Positions 55,179 through 64,000 of a stretch of 64,000 bases of DNA are shown piece by piece; the stretch's first letter is position 1, and the number at the start of each line of letters is the position of its first letter. The notes beneath the pieces are model-generated. The model did not search any database. It had not been told where the DNA came from and worked only from the letters and a program-made list of their open reading frames with translations. The stretch comes from Haliotis asinina (Eukaryota; Mollusca; Gastropoda; Lepetellida; Haliotidae). The position numbers were made by a program, and so were the translations under genes. The stretch is taken from NCBI RefSeq assembly GCF_037392515.1, contig NC_090280.1:20150618-20214617 (forward strand). Direction: 5' to 3'.

Positions 55179-57240
55179 TATTAAGCATACATTATGTAAT
55201 AAGTTTGCTGATCTAAGCACGGAGTACCAAATTTTGTTCCCTTGCAGTGTTTTTCCATCAATACAAAGACAACCAAATATATAGTACATGATTTTCAAAT
55301 GATCTTTGTTTTGGAAAAGTTGCCTTTAATTACCTGTAACGCTTAATCAAATGCCCTTTCTATTAAAACTGACCTTTGAACTTACCAACATATTTTTTGC
55401 GTTAAGAAAATGTGTAATATTATTGTCCACAATTTTAAATTGTTATCTGAGCATTCCAAAAGTACTGATTTGATGAACATCGGCCTATCCAAACCAGAAT
55501 TATTAAATTATACCATCCAACTATCACATAAAATATTGCCATAAATGACATGACATGTTGCACCTTAAAGGAGCCGCTGCGCAGTAGTCATGCACGGTAG
55601 CTGATCACAACCGGCTTGATATCAATGCTGATTCATTATTTCATGGTTGTGAAAAATCACATCCCATTCGGTCTCCATTTTCACCATTTTAGAGGTCTCG
55701 CTTCTTGAGAAAAAAGGGCATATAAAAGTTGTACATCTTTTTGAAAATAGGAAATGTCTAATAAAGTTAAGACGTCGTTCTTAAGTCATTATAAAAATGA
55801 CAATTTCCAAAGAAGGAATTTCACCCTGTACACTCCTGCAAAATGGACAGATTCAAATAATATTTACTGGTCATATGTATAATAAAGATCCGGTCATGAT
55901 ATCTTTGGAGATTGTTTATGAATCGACTGTACTCTGACCTTTGAAGATCCGGGTGAGGCCTTTAGTAACCCATGCTGGCCGTAAACACTGTATGGAACTC
56001 CTGAAAAAAACAGGAAGTCCACCTGGCTGATAACTGAAGAATGTTCCTGACCCTGTGAACGTGTAACCAGCCCTGTATTATAAATAGGAAACTGAGGCAA
56101 GGTGTTAAATATTCTCATCAAAGAATTACTTATAGTGAGATCATAGTGAGACCATATGCAAAAGCAAATTTTACAAAGCATTGCTTGGTGGTCCCTGTTG
56201 ATTCATTTAGTGTCACTGGTCAGTATATTTGGCTAGAATGGATTAACACAGGGGATTTGTAACTCTCCTTGTGGAAAGTGGAAATGTGCAACAGTAAATT
56301 GAACAAAAACAACATAGTCACTGAAAGCATTCTTTAGACCATTCACGTTTAGTGTTATAAAAGGGTAGGCTGATCTGTGGAAGGTACAGTTTAATTGGTC
56401 ATAAACTACACATACAGACGTGGTCTAGCTACCACAACTGTAAACTATTTTCAAAATTTCACCCATAGACAGTGACATGGTAAAATATATACTCATGGAA
56501 AATGGATTGCCCACAGGGCTGGCTATACACTAAAGTTGTAAGCCCGCCATATAACCAGCAAGCAGCGGGCCGCCTGGCAGACGCTATTTCATACACTGTC
56601 GTAAGAGATCACTAACGGGATCAGGGAGCCAGGCTTTACTGTGACAGTAAGGAATGACACCTTACATGCATTTGCTATGTAATGATAATTGTATACTACA
56701 CATTGCTTTGTGTGAATCGAGGGGCTTACATAGCTTATAGGGTAGTTACAATATAGAGCGGGTTTGAAGTGGCGCGTCATCAGTCATGTTTCGATCATTA
56801 AAGACTTATGCAGTATCACATTACATCGTGGTGTTTAAACATGTTATGACGAACATAACAACATAACAGGAATCTACATTATAAGGTATATTGAGAATAG
56901 AACAAAGGATGCGTATCTTTCCAACATATTGAATGTCACATCTGGGCAAGGCGACATCGACACTCCAAGCCAGGGACATATGTTCTGGTTGAACGGCTTC
57001 ACCAGTCACAGGAAAGAGCCGAGGGTTATGGGTATGCATCGTTACATAATCTGAGTCCAGTGGGTTTGTGCTTCATCGCTGAGGTTTCGACGATATGGAT
57101 TTAGGACGATCAACTGTGAAGGTACGTGGATATTGTTTTAAATATTTCGCAGTTTGTGTATGGATACAACGAAGCTGATTGTGAACCATAGACAATAACG
57201 TATAATGATGTAATGTCGGGTAGAACATGTACAGTGGGTG
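55179..57240. other. intergenic, S2 fragments only
   Basis: Two fragments of family S2: 55945-55990 ('tagtaacccatgctggccgt') and 56597-56640 ('tgtcgtaagagatcactaac', 'gggatcagggagccaggctt'). A donor-like 'gtgaag|gtacgtg' at 57121 could end a 5' UTR exon of the 58-kb gene; no other support. Confidence 0.4.
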
Positions 57241-57690
57241 GTGATTGGTAATGTTACTGTGTAGACCGGTATACAGACAGTCGGTGTGTCTCGTCCGTCA
57301 AGTGCATAGTGATTGGTAATGTTACTGTGTAGACCAGTATACAGACAGTCGGTGTGTCTCGTCCGTCAAGTGCATAGTGATTGGTAATGTTACTGTGTAG
57401 ACCAGTATACAGACAGTCGGTGTGTCTCGTCCGTCTAGTGCATAGTGATTGGTGATGCTACTGTGTAGACCTGTATACAGACAGACGGTGTGTCTCGTCC
57501 GTCCTGTGGGTGGTGATTGGGAATTCTACTGTGTAGACCAGTATACAGACAGTCGGTGTGTCTCGTCCGTCTAGTGCATAGTGATTGGGAATTCTATTGT
57601 GTAGACCAGGATACAGACAGTCGATGTGTCTCGTCAGTAGCATGGGTAGTGATTGGGAATTCTGCTGTGCAGACCTGTAGTTATTATAGA
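57241..57690. repeat. 68-bp minisatellite, 7 units
   Basis: 'gtgattgg' recurs at 57241, 57309, 57377, 57445, 57513, 57581 and 57649: a strict 68-bp period. Each unit has 'gtgtagacc' and, except the last, 'tacagacag' and 'gtgtctcgtc'. The first three are nearly identical. Confidence 0.96.
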
Positions 57691-58202
57691 GAATCAGAAT
57701 CTCTTTATTGTATGCAGTTTTAATCTTAACGCTGTGGTGTGTTCTTTTTCATTTACGTCAAATTGTTTGACAGACATATGGGCATTATATCCAGTCATTT
57801 TTGATAGAGCATCACTTGCGTAGCTGATACTATTTCTTTTACATCAGAACATTACGCGATTTTAATAGTGTTTGAAATAAAGTCAATTGTCCTTCAACTA
57901 ATGAAGTTGTTATTCGCCACTTATTCATTCAAATAGAACGAAACCCATGCTAATCTTGTCTACACAATAATCCCTGTTCAACAATCATTCAATCTGTACA
58001 ATAACTGGATAAAGTAATCAGGCAATGTACACAGTGCCTGGAAATTGCAGACAATGTACACGATTACTGGGTGAATCAGGCATTGTACAAAATGGTTATT
58101 TCCGTTATTTGTACACATTGCACGATTGTAGACATTCACTGGAAGATGTAAACATTTGCTCACCGAAATAACCTCAACTATTAACTTTGTTTTAATTTGT
58201 AG

Positions 58203-58328
58203 ACTTGATCCTTTCCCCATTCATGAGTCAGATCCAGAGAAAAATCTTCAAACATCATCTCAAACGACCGCTGGCCTATTGAACCCTCTGTGCTACGAGA
58301 ATCCGCAACAAAAGGCCGATCAGCCATT
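58203..58328 (+). promoter_or_regulatory. 5' UTR with upstream ORF
   Basis: A good acceptor ('gttttaatttgtag') ends at 58202, so the coding exon probably starts at 58203 and an untranslated exon lies upstream. The first ATG (58223) opens 19 codons and stops at 58280, 48 bp before the main start. Such uORFs usually lower translation of the main frame. Confidence 0.55.
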
Positions 58329-59891
58329 ATGGGCCATTTCATATGTGCAAGAAACAGCAAAGTTTTCAAGATTTTTGTATATTTTCTTTACGTTCAAATG
58401 TTAATACTGTTCGCATTGTTTCTCAAAGGATTATACAGAAATGTATTACGTCCTAATGCCACACTCAGTCAAAAGGAGATGCAGACTGAGACAACTAGAC
58501 TACTTAGATATTCAAACAAAACAACAGAACATATTCGAAGTGATCATGATGCTGTATATCCGCAAAGTGAGATAAATATGGACTGTGCCCAAAAAGATAA
58601 CGACAGACTGCTTCCATTCAGATCTGGAGAATCCTGGCGTCTCGAAAAGTGGTATCACTCAATAGATCATTTCTTTTCCATCAACAACACTCAACTTCTC
58701 GATCTTCCTGAAGATGATGGACATAATCTATATGAAGATTACGATCTGAAGAAGCCGAGAAATTTCACTCTTCCTGATCACGATAATGAGGAATTTACAT
58801 TCGAAAACGGAAAGCCTAAATGTTTTAAATCAGGCACATCCAAGGTACTTGGGAAGGGGTCTAACGCGACATGTGTTTGTGGCTCAAGTTATGCAGGAAA
58901 ACATTGTTCTGTGCCCCAAATCGTTAAGACTGCCTTGTCCAAATTGCCTCGCAGTTATATCATCACCCCAAGAGAAAAGCCACGGCGGATAATTCTAGCC
59001 ATGACATTCAATATGGAGCATCATGTTCTCATGCTTAAGATGCTACAAGTGCATTCAGCCGTGGATCTGTTTGTGATACTGGAATCAAACTATACCGGAC
59101 ATGGTGATCCGCGGCCTTTGAGGTTATTACACAATTTGAGACGAGGATACATGAAGCGATTCCACCACAAGATAATGCACGTTTATCTCGACACCTTTCC
59201 AGCAGGTGGACGAGCTAATGGTTGGATTGCTGAAACATACATCCGAGAGCAACTTGCACCTGCTGTTGAGAAGAGAGTCTCAGGGCTCAGAAAAGATGAT
59301 TTATTCATATTTTTGGACACGGATGAAACGCCATCAGTGAACCTCCTACACTTCCTTAAACTTCACAATGGCTATCCCTTCCCTGTGGGATTTGTTCTTC
59401 AAAATTTTATATATGGATTCTTTTGGTTAAATAAAAATTCAAAAACCGTTATCGGTGTGACTACTATCCAGATGCTAAGAGACATCTATAAAGGCAATAG
59501 TGATGCAATTCGTGGGAGTAAAGGTGTAATACAACAGCTCCAAAAAGGAAGTCACCCCTGGGGTATGTTTGAAACCTGGCTTATCGGATCACCTGACAAC
59601 TATGCAGGATGGCATGCATCATGGTTCTCCTCGCCAAGGGAGGTAATCACGAAGCTGACTTCCGCTATTAATGCTGACTTTCCCCGATGGGGAGACTATC
59701 CAGAGAAATGTACATTTCACTATGTTGCTACTCTGTTCAGAAAGGGGGAATACTTTGATGGGAAGGTCAAATTTGATCCAATTTGCTTTAAAGACATATA
59801 TGTATTGAAAGACCTTTCTTATCTGTTCAAGTACAAAAAATACTTCAATTTTATGTTACAAAATCCAACAGCAAAAGACGTAATATTTTGA
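58329..59891 (+). CDS. MGAT3: GT17 N-acetylglucosaminyltransferase, MGAT3-like
   Basis: Encodes 520 aa. Known of the family: MGAT3 (GnT-III) adds the bisecting beta-1,4-GlcNAc to the core mannose of N-glycans in the Golgi, using UDP-GlcNAc. Seen here: a short N-terminal cytosolic part, a signal-anchor at about 12-35, a stem to about 160, an EGF-like Cys cluster (165-193: CFKSG...CVCGSSYAGKHC), then the GT17 domain from about 218: 'DLFVILESNYTGHGDPRPL', 'FPAGGRANGWIAETYIR', acidic 'FLDTDETPS' (330-333 DTDE, likely metal/nucleotide-sugar site), 'YGFFWLN', 'GWHASWFSSP', 'DFPRWGDYPEK'. Length and single coding exon match vertebrate MGAT3 (about 530 aa). Start chosen at 58329 (attATGG, strong context); the frame is open further upstream but without an ATG. 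Whether it makes bisected glycans in this animal is not shown; invertebrate GT17 members may differ in activity. Confidence 0.92.
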   Translation: MGHFICARNSKVFKIFVYFLYVQMLILFALFLKGLYRNVLRPNATLSQKEMQTETTRLLRYSNKTTEHIRSDHDAVYPQSEINMDCAQKDNDRLLPFRSGESWRLEKWYHSIDHFFSINNTQLLDLPEDDGHNLYEDYDLKKPRNFTLPDHDNEEFTFENGKPKCFKSGTSKVLGKGSNATCVCGSSYAGKHCSVPQIVKTALSKLPRSYIITPREKPRRIILAMTFNMEHHVLMLKMLQVHSAVDLFVILESNYTGHGDPRPLRLLHNLRRGYMKRFHHKIMHVYLDTFPAGGRANGWIAETYIREQLAPAVEKRVSGLRKDDLFIFLDTDETPSVNLLHFLKLHNGYPFPVGFVLQNFIYGFFWLNKNSKTVIGVTTIQMLRDIYKGNSDAIRGSKGVIQQLQKGSHPWGMFETWLIGSPDNYAGWHASWFSSPREVITKLTSAINADFPRWGDYPEKCTFHYVATLFRKGEYFDGKVKFDPICFKDIYVLKDLSYLFKYKKYFNFMLQNPTAKDVIF

Positions 59892-60114
59892 AGTTTCTAT
59901 CATTTAATCTGTCGTGAAAGCCCAAATTTTATCAAATTCAACACATTTCGTTATCTATCAGCGGACGGAATATTCCATACAATATGTGATACTAACATTA
60001 AACAATGAAAAGTGTTTACATTGCAAGGTAACAGTTTTATTCCCCTTGGTACAGTATTGAATGTTTGTTGTATTGTGCTCCCTATGTCCAGGAGAGGGCA
60101 AAGCTGTACAAGTT
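59892..60114 (+). other. probable 3' UTR of the GT17 gene
   Basis: AT-rich sequence after the stop; no clear AATAAA found. Confidence 0.4.
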
Positions 60115-60226
60115 GAGTGAGTGAGTGAGTGAGTTGAGTCTTACCCCGCATTCAGCAATATTCCATCAATATCAAATAGAGCGGACACAACAAATGGGTT
60201 TTCACATTTATACACATGTGCTGGTA
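60115..60226 (-). mobile_element. SINE S1, 3' half
   Basis: (GAGT)n, 'cttaccccgcattcagcaat', 'attccatcaatatc', 'ggacacaacaaatggg'. Head missing. Confidence 0.78.
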
Positions 60227-60274
60227 CTAATTACATATTTAGCCTGCAGGACACAAATTATCTGAAAATTCCAC

Positions 60275-60335
60275 CTTACATCTCACCTTACATCTCACTT
60301 TACATCTCACCTTACATCTCACCTTACATCTGTGT
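60275..60335. repeat. 14-bp tandem repeat, about 5 units
   Basis: 'ccttacatctcac(c/t)' repeated. Confidence 0.9.
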
Positions 60336-60639
60336 AAAATCTACTGTGAAAATCTCTTTTCCGTCTGGATAATAATCCAAGGCCATTTTGTAGGCTAGGT
60401 CACTGTTGCAAATGAATATGTCCATCGCTGTCATTATTGCTTCAACACTGCTTTTATATATTACGTATAGAAACGGAATTTGCACAGCCTTTGTTATTTC
60501 TTTGTAGTGGTTTGCGTGTATTTGTCAACTAAGATAGGACAGGATACAATTATTAAATATATGATATTTGATTTTCGTTGTTGGACATAAACACGTAACA
60601 ACAAGGTTATTGTAAACACATTGCCTTGTAATTGTTGAC

Positions 60640-60836
60640 GCAGGTGAGCTGACGTTGCAGTTCTTGGCACAAACTATATAGATACCTTTGTAGCTGTTGG
60701 CACAACTTAGCCAACTTTGAAGCTGACAGCACAATTTATCTGACTTTTTAATAGGTGTCACAAGCTACCTGACGTTGTAATAGTTGACACAACCTAACTA
60801 ACTTTGTAGCTGTTGGCACAATCTAGCTGACTTATT
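60640..60836. repeat. 'ttggcacaa...ctgactttg' minisatellite, left part
   Basis: Units of about 28-36 bp with 'gttggcacaa' and 'gctgac(g)tt(t)'. The same array resumes at 62138 beyond the LINE. Confidence 0.85.
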
Positions 60837-62127
60837 ATTTTTTACAGATTAGAATGAAAATGCAGCAGAGAGGGTTCGGGTGATCCTGGCACAGTCAGGC
60901 TGGTCAAGCTCATCATCAGCTCAGGGCCCTCGCCCCCTCTACACGCAGCCCAGACAGCGAATGGGACTTCTCCCAGGAAACACTGCCTAGTCGAACCCAC
61001 CAAGAACTTTCCGGAGAATATGGAGGCTCCCCAACACTGCAGCCTTCTGCATTACCCAGATTGTCAGAAGGGCTGTGCTCCCGGTGGAGAACCCGGGCAC
61101 TCTCTTCATCTGCGCCAAGAGATCAGGAGGTACCAAACCAAGGGCACCGAGAACAATGCGGAGCCTGACGACAGTGTACTTGGGATTCAAGCGAGACATT
61201 TCAAAGGCGAGGTCCGCATATTTATCATGTTTTTCCTGAATCTTGCCAATCACATTGCTGTCAAAAGGGACAGAAAATTCTATGATATAAATAATTTCAT
61301 TGGCTTTATCAAAAAGAACAAGATCAGGTTTGTTGGCTGGAATTCGTCTCAGGCTGTATATTGGCCTATTCCAGAGGAGTTTAAAAGCATCATTTTCCAG
61401 GACATCCTGGACATGTTCAGGGTCATACCATGGATGGACCTCGGAGTCAAAGCCACAGGCATGGCGGAGACGATAATAAAAGCAGCGAGCCATGCCATCA
61501 TGTCTTTTAAGATATGCTGTTTGTGCCAAGGAAGGGCATCCACTGACAAGGTGTTGGACAGTCTCTGTAAATTGATTGCAAAGACGACATTTCATATTGA
61601 TGTTTTCTTTAAGAATCACATTCTGGCGATTGCGAGTGGGAAGTGACTGGTCCTGAGCAGCAAAAAGGAAGCCCTCAGTTTCACATTTGAGACCAGCCGA
61701 CTTCATCCAGGCGAAGGAGTCGGTTGGATTGCTGTTCTGTTCCACACACTGCATATACACACGATGCAGTGGCTTCTCAGACAGCTTCTCCACAAAGGAC
61801 CGACTCTGGGCAGATTTGGTGAAAGACTTCACCTGGTTTACTCCCATCACTGTACCGTCCAGCAGTACATCGCCATCAACAAAATCAACTTCAAATTTCA
61901 AATTGTGTCCAACAACCTTGGCACGCTTAAAGTAGCTGTGGAATTCCTTGCTTTCATCATGAATCTTGACGTGCATCACCAGAGGATCATCTGACAAATA
62001 AATATGTGCAAAAGTACACAATAACATTCTGTCATGAAGAGCTTCCACATTAATCAAACCCCGACCTCCCGAATTGATTGGCATATATAAACGATTAAGA
62101 GAGGAACGAGGGTGGTGTGCTCTGTTA
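60837..62127 (-). mobile_element. 5'-truncated LINE with restriction-like endonuclease
   Basis: The insertion is bounded by 'ctgacttatt' on both sides (60827-60836 and 62128-62137), a target-site duplication. On the minus strand it carries an open frame without breaks and ends in an A-rich tail (seen as 'ttattattttttac' on the plus strand). The truncated 5' end, direct repeat and tail are the usual marks of LINE integration by target-primed reverse transcription. Confidence 0.82.
60987..62084 (-). CDS. LINE ORF C-terminus: zinc knuckle and RLE
   Basis: The 365 codons (frame open further upstream to the 5' truncation) start just after the RT palm/thumb ('NRLYMPINSGGRGLINVEA'). A zinc knuckle follows: C166-x2-C169-x8-H178-x4-C183. 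Then a restriction-like endonuclease of the PD-(D/E)XK type: P253-D254 in 'KPDLVLFD', E269 in 'IIEFSVP', and K285/K288-Y289 in 'EKHDKYADL'. RLE-bearing LINEs (R2/NeSL/CRE-like groups) nick their target with this domain. No stop or frameshift, so a recent insertion, but the RT domain is missing and it cannot act alone. Confidence 0.82.
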   Translation of the reverse strand: MPINSGGRGLINVEALHDRMLLCTFAHIYLSDDPLVMHVKIHDESKEFHSYFKRAKVVGHNLKFEVDFVDGDVLLDGTVMGVNQVKSFTKSAQSRSFVEKLSEKPLHRVYMQCVEQNSNPTDSFAWMKSAGLKCETEGFLFAAQDQSLPTRNRQNVILKENINMKCRLCNQFTETVQHLVSGCPSLAQTAYLKRHDGMARCFYYRLRHACGFDSEVHPWYDPEHVQDVLENDAFKLLWNRPIYSLRRIPANKPDLVLFDKANEIIYIIEFSVPFDSNVIGKIQEKHDKYADLAFEMSRLNPKYTVVRLRIVLGALGLVPPDLLAQMKRVPGFSTGSTALLTIWVMQKAAVLGSLHILRKVLGGFD

Positions 62128-62137
62128 CTGACTTATT

Positions 62138-62235
62138 TATTATTATTGGCACAAGTTATCTGACTTTGATATTGTTGGCACAAGATAGCTGACTTTGTAA
62201 TTGTAATTTTTGGCACAAGATGGCCAACTTTGTTA
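62138..62235. repeat. 'ttggcacaa' minisatellite, right part
   Basis: Same units as at 60.64-60.84 kb ('attggcacaagttatctgac', 'ttggcacaagatagctgact'). Confirms that the LINE split an existing array. Confidence 0.85.
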
Positions 62236-63520
62236 GTTTTATCAAAGTAAGTTTATCCTACAACCGATTTCTTATTTACTATGTGCTACATGTACCTCTG
62301 CCTGGGTCCAAAGGAATTTCAAACGCTTACAAAATAGATTCTGAAGAAAACGAAATTGTCTCCTAAGTTCTAAGCGGCAAAGTGTCCAGTAGACAATAGC
62401 GGAGTATTGATAGGTCCACTTATTGGTATAACCATTTTAACCCCACATAGCTATTTATGTTCAAATCATCATCATGTCCACGTTTATGAATACTTAACCC
62501 TTGGGGCGCACACATACGTACGTAAGGCGATCTGAGGCGAGCATAGTGTACCTGTCATTAAGCAAATGTACGATTTCAGTACACTGCACATGTTCTTCAA
62601 GCTCTTTAACCTGGAAAAGTAATTTAATTCCTTGTTGATGGGACCTCTTCAACTAACAACTGTTTAAAGATGACAAGGCGTTGTATGCGGAATAGTGCCA
62701 TGTCTTTAGGATATTGCAGGGATGCTGGTTGACATCCATGGACTATCAGATGGCTGACCAGAAAGCATCAAGAAAGCAGCTAAGCGTCCAGATCAATCAC
62801 TCCCATCCACTACTAAGGAGGACATACTCACTTTTAGAATAACACGCTTTGATCCGTTAATGTTCAGTGGAGTGTTAAAGACCGTCACACAATCCAATAG
62901 AACGCTCAGAAATTACTTTAAAATATGATGTCGGGGGTTAAAATTCAAGCCACTTAAACATTTCATCGTAAGGAGAACCTTTATATTTAATACGACAAAT
63001 AGTCCGCTTATATGGCCCTCATATCCAGGCATGTTACCTGCTCACGGCGCTTCGTACGTTACTATCCCCGGTCATAGGATACACTTTTTCAACTCCCTGG
63101 GACCACACAGCCATGTTGCCTGTTAGGCGAAATGCACTAATCACTCAAATTGACAGCACACCCTCTAGGGTACTCACTGAGACAATGTGGATTTAAGTAC
63201 CTTGTCCAAGGATACTACGCAGATGTTTCTACATTGGGACCGGAACCTAGGTGCCTCTACCGTGGACAGAACAATCTGCGCTATTGCGTCCCACGGTAAA
63301 TACAGCACACAAAATATAGCACAACATGTGCAAACTTCGAGTCTTAAGTCTCCCCATTTCACATTCTGAAATGTTAAAACACATCCATTGCAAAGTTACT
63401 GAATTATCCATTTTGTTACGGGTGTGTATTTTCTGTATAGTTTGCTACTAATTCAGTAATATTTATTATTGGGTCACAATGTTTAGTGTTTTCAATAATA
63501 CTTATAATGGGTCACATTTC
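62236..63520. other. intergenic, nothing seen
   Basis: No ORF with support or repeat recognised. Confidence 0.45.
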
Positions 63521-63569
63521 GTATAAAAGATGATCTGCATTTTTAGAATTTTGGCAGCAGGCTTGTCCG

Positions 63570-63670
63570 GGAATTATCTGCCCTTGACCTCCTGTTTGTT
63601 TACTTCCGGGAGACTGTTTCTAGGGCAGTCTACAGTGTTGGCGATGGCAGTAAGTGCTCGTACTAAGACT
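63570..63670 (+). other. possible first exon and promoter
   Basis: Locally richer in G+C, with two 'cttccgg'-like ETS-type sites nearby and an ATG at 63644 ('gcgATGGCAGTAAGTGC'). Two donor-like sites follow: 'gca|gtaagt' and 'ctttg|gtgagt' (63673). It could open a gene that runs out of the window. No protein similarity is available from so short a piece. Confidence 0.2.
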
Positions 63671-64000
63671 TTGGTGAGTTTTATATATGTTACTATATAT
63701 TTTGTGACCCATTGCCTTAGATTTAGCCGCATGTGTATTGTACTTGAAATCTGTATTGTGAAATTGACTTGTGTGACTTTGTACAACTTGCTCCCTCGTT
63801 GCTAAATAATATAACATCTGAATGTTTGAGACTTGTCTTTGTTCTGTTTTGCTGGTTTTTTCTTACATTGATTATCACAGAAAATTCTTAACGGTAACAA
63901 TTTTTATAAATCTCTAAAGAATGAGAAATCATATTTATAAGACGGTCCCTGTTAATCAGTATCCAGTGTGGGAGAAAAAAATCTACACAATCAAGCAAGA

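Noticed and set aside
58290-58328. GT17 start at 58290
   Set aside because: The codon there is GTG, and the frame upstream holds no ATG before a stop at 58224; ATG at 58329 has a strong context and is a normal start.
61020-61646. 208-codon plus-strand ORF
   Set aside because: Antisense shadow of the LINE frame, which has recognisable domains.

Overview
This is a eukaryotic, animal-type window: AT-leaning DNA, genes split by introns with GT/AG borders, and a very high density of short interspersed repeats and simple repeats. The dominant short repeat has a tRNA-like head (A box and B box) and a (CTCA)n tail. From memory of such elements I would place the source in a gastropod mollusc, most likely an abalone (Haliotis). 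This is inference, not something the sequence proves.

Layout. 1-17.4 kb: no gene I can support; SINE copies, a 54-bp minisatellite (1.63-2.15 kb), a 19-bp satellite of about 49 units (3.68-4.61 kb), CT- and GA-rich tracts, and a near-perfect 60-bp hairpin. 17.9-31.14 kb, plus strand: one well-resolved 14-exon gene for a single-pass Ig-superfamily receptor of 694 aa (signal peptide, three canonical Ig domains, one Ig-like domain without its cysteine pair, one FN3, TM, tyrosine-rich tail). All introns are phase 1 except the one between exons 9 and 10. The tail holds a YxxL-x12-YxxL (ITAM-like) pair and four YxN motifs, one per exon. 31.2-36.6 kb: SINEs, foldback elements, minisatellites and microsatellites. 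37.2-51.6 kb: a transposon graveyard with a LINE C-terminus with ACAG tail, 3' ends of a second LINE, a decayed LINE with RT and RNase H, a MULE transposase relic, a 4-kb relic of an unnamed multicopy protein family, and a zinc-finger/ATPase relic that resembles virus-type packaging ATPases. 52-58 kb: two 177-bp direct repeats 2.6 kb apart, a G+C-rich ORF, and a strict 68-bp x7 minisatellite. 58.2-59.9 kb, plus: an intact GT17 glycosyltransferase gene (MGAT3-like, 520 aa, one coding exon, with an upstream ORF in its leader). 60.8-62.1 kb, minus: a young 5'-truncated LINE with zinc knuckle and restriction-like endonuclease, set in a minisatellite with a 10-bp target duplication. 62.2-64 kb: little, except a possible first exon near 63.65 kb.

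The two real host genes are not obviously linked in function: one is a cell-surface receptor with a signalling tail, the other a Golgi enzyme that modifies N-glycans. The most interesting part is the receptor's tail, built from symmetric phase-1 exons that each carry one phosphotyrosine docking site.
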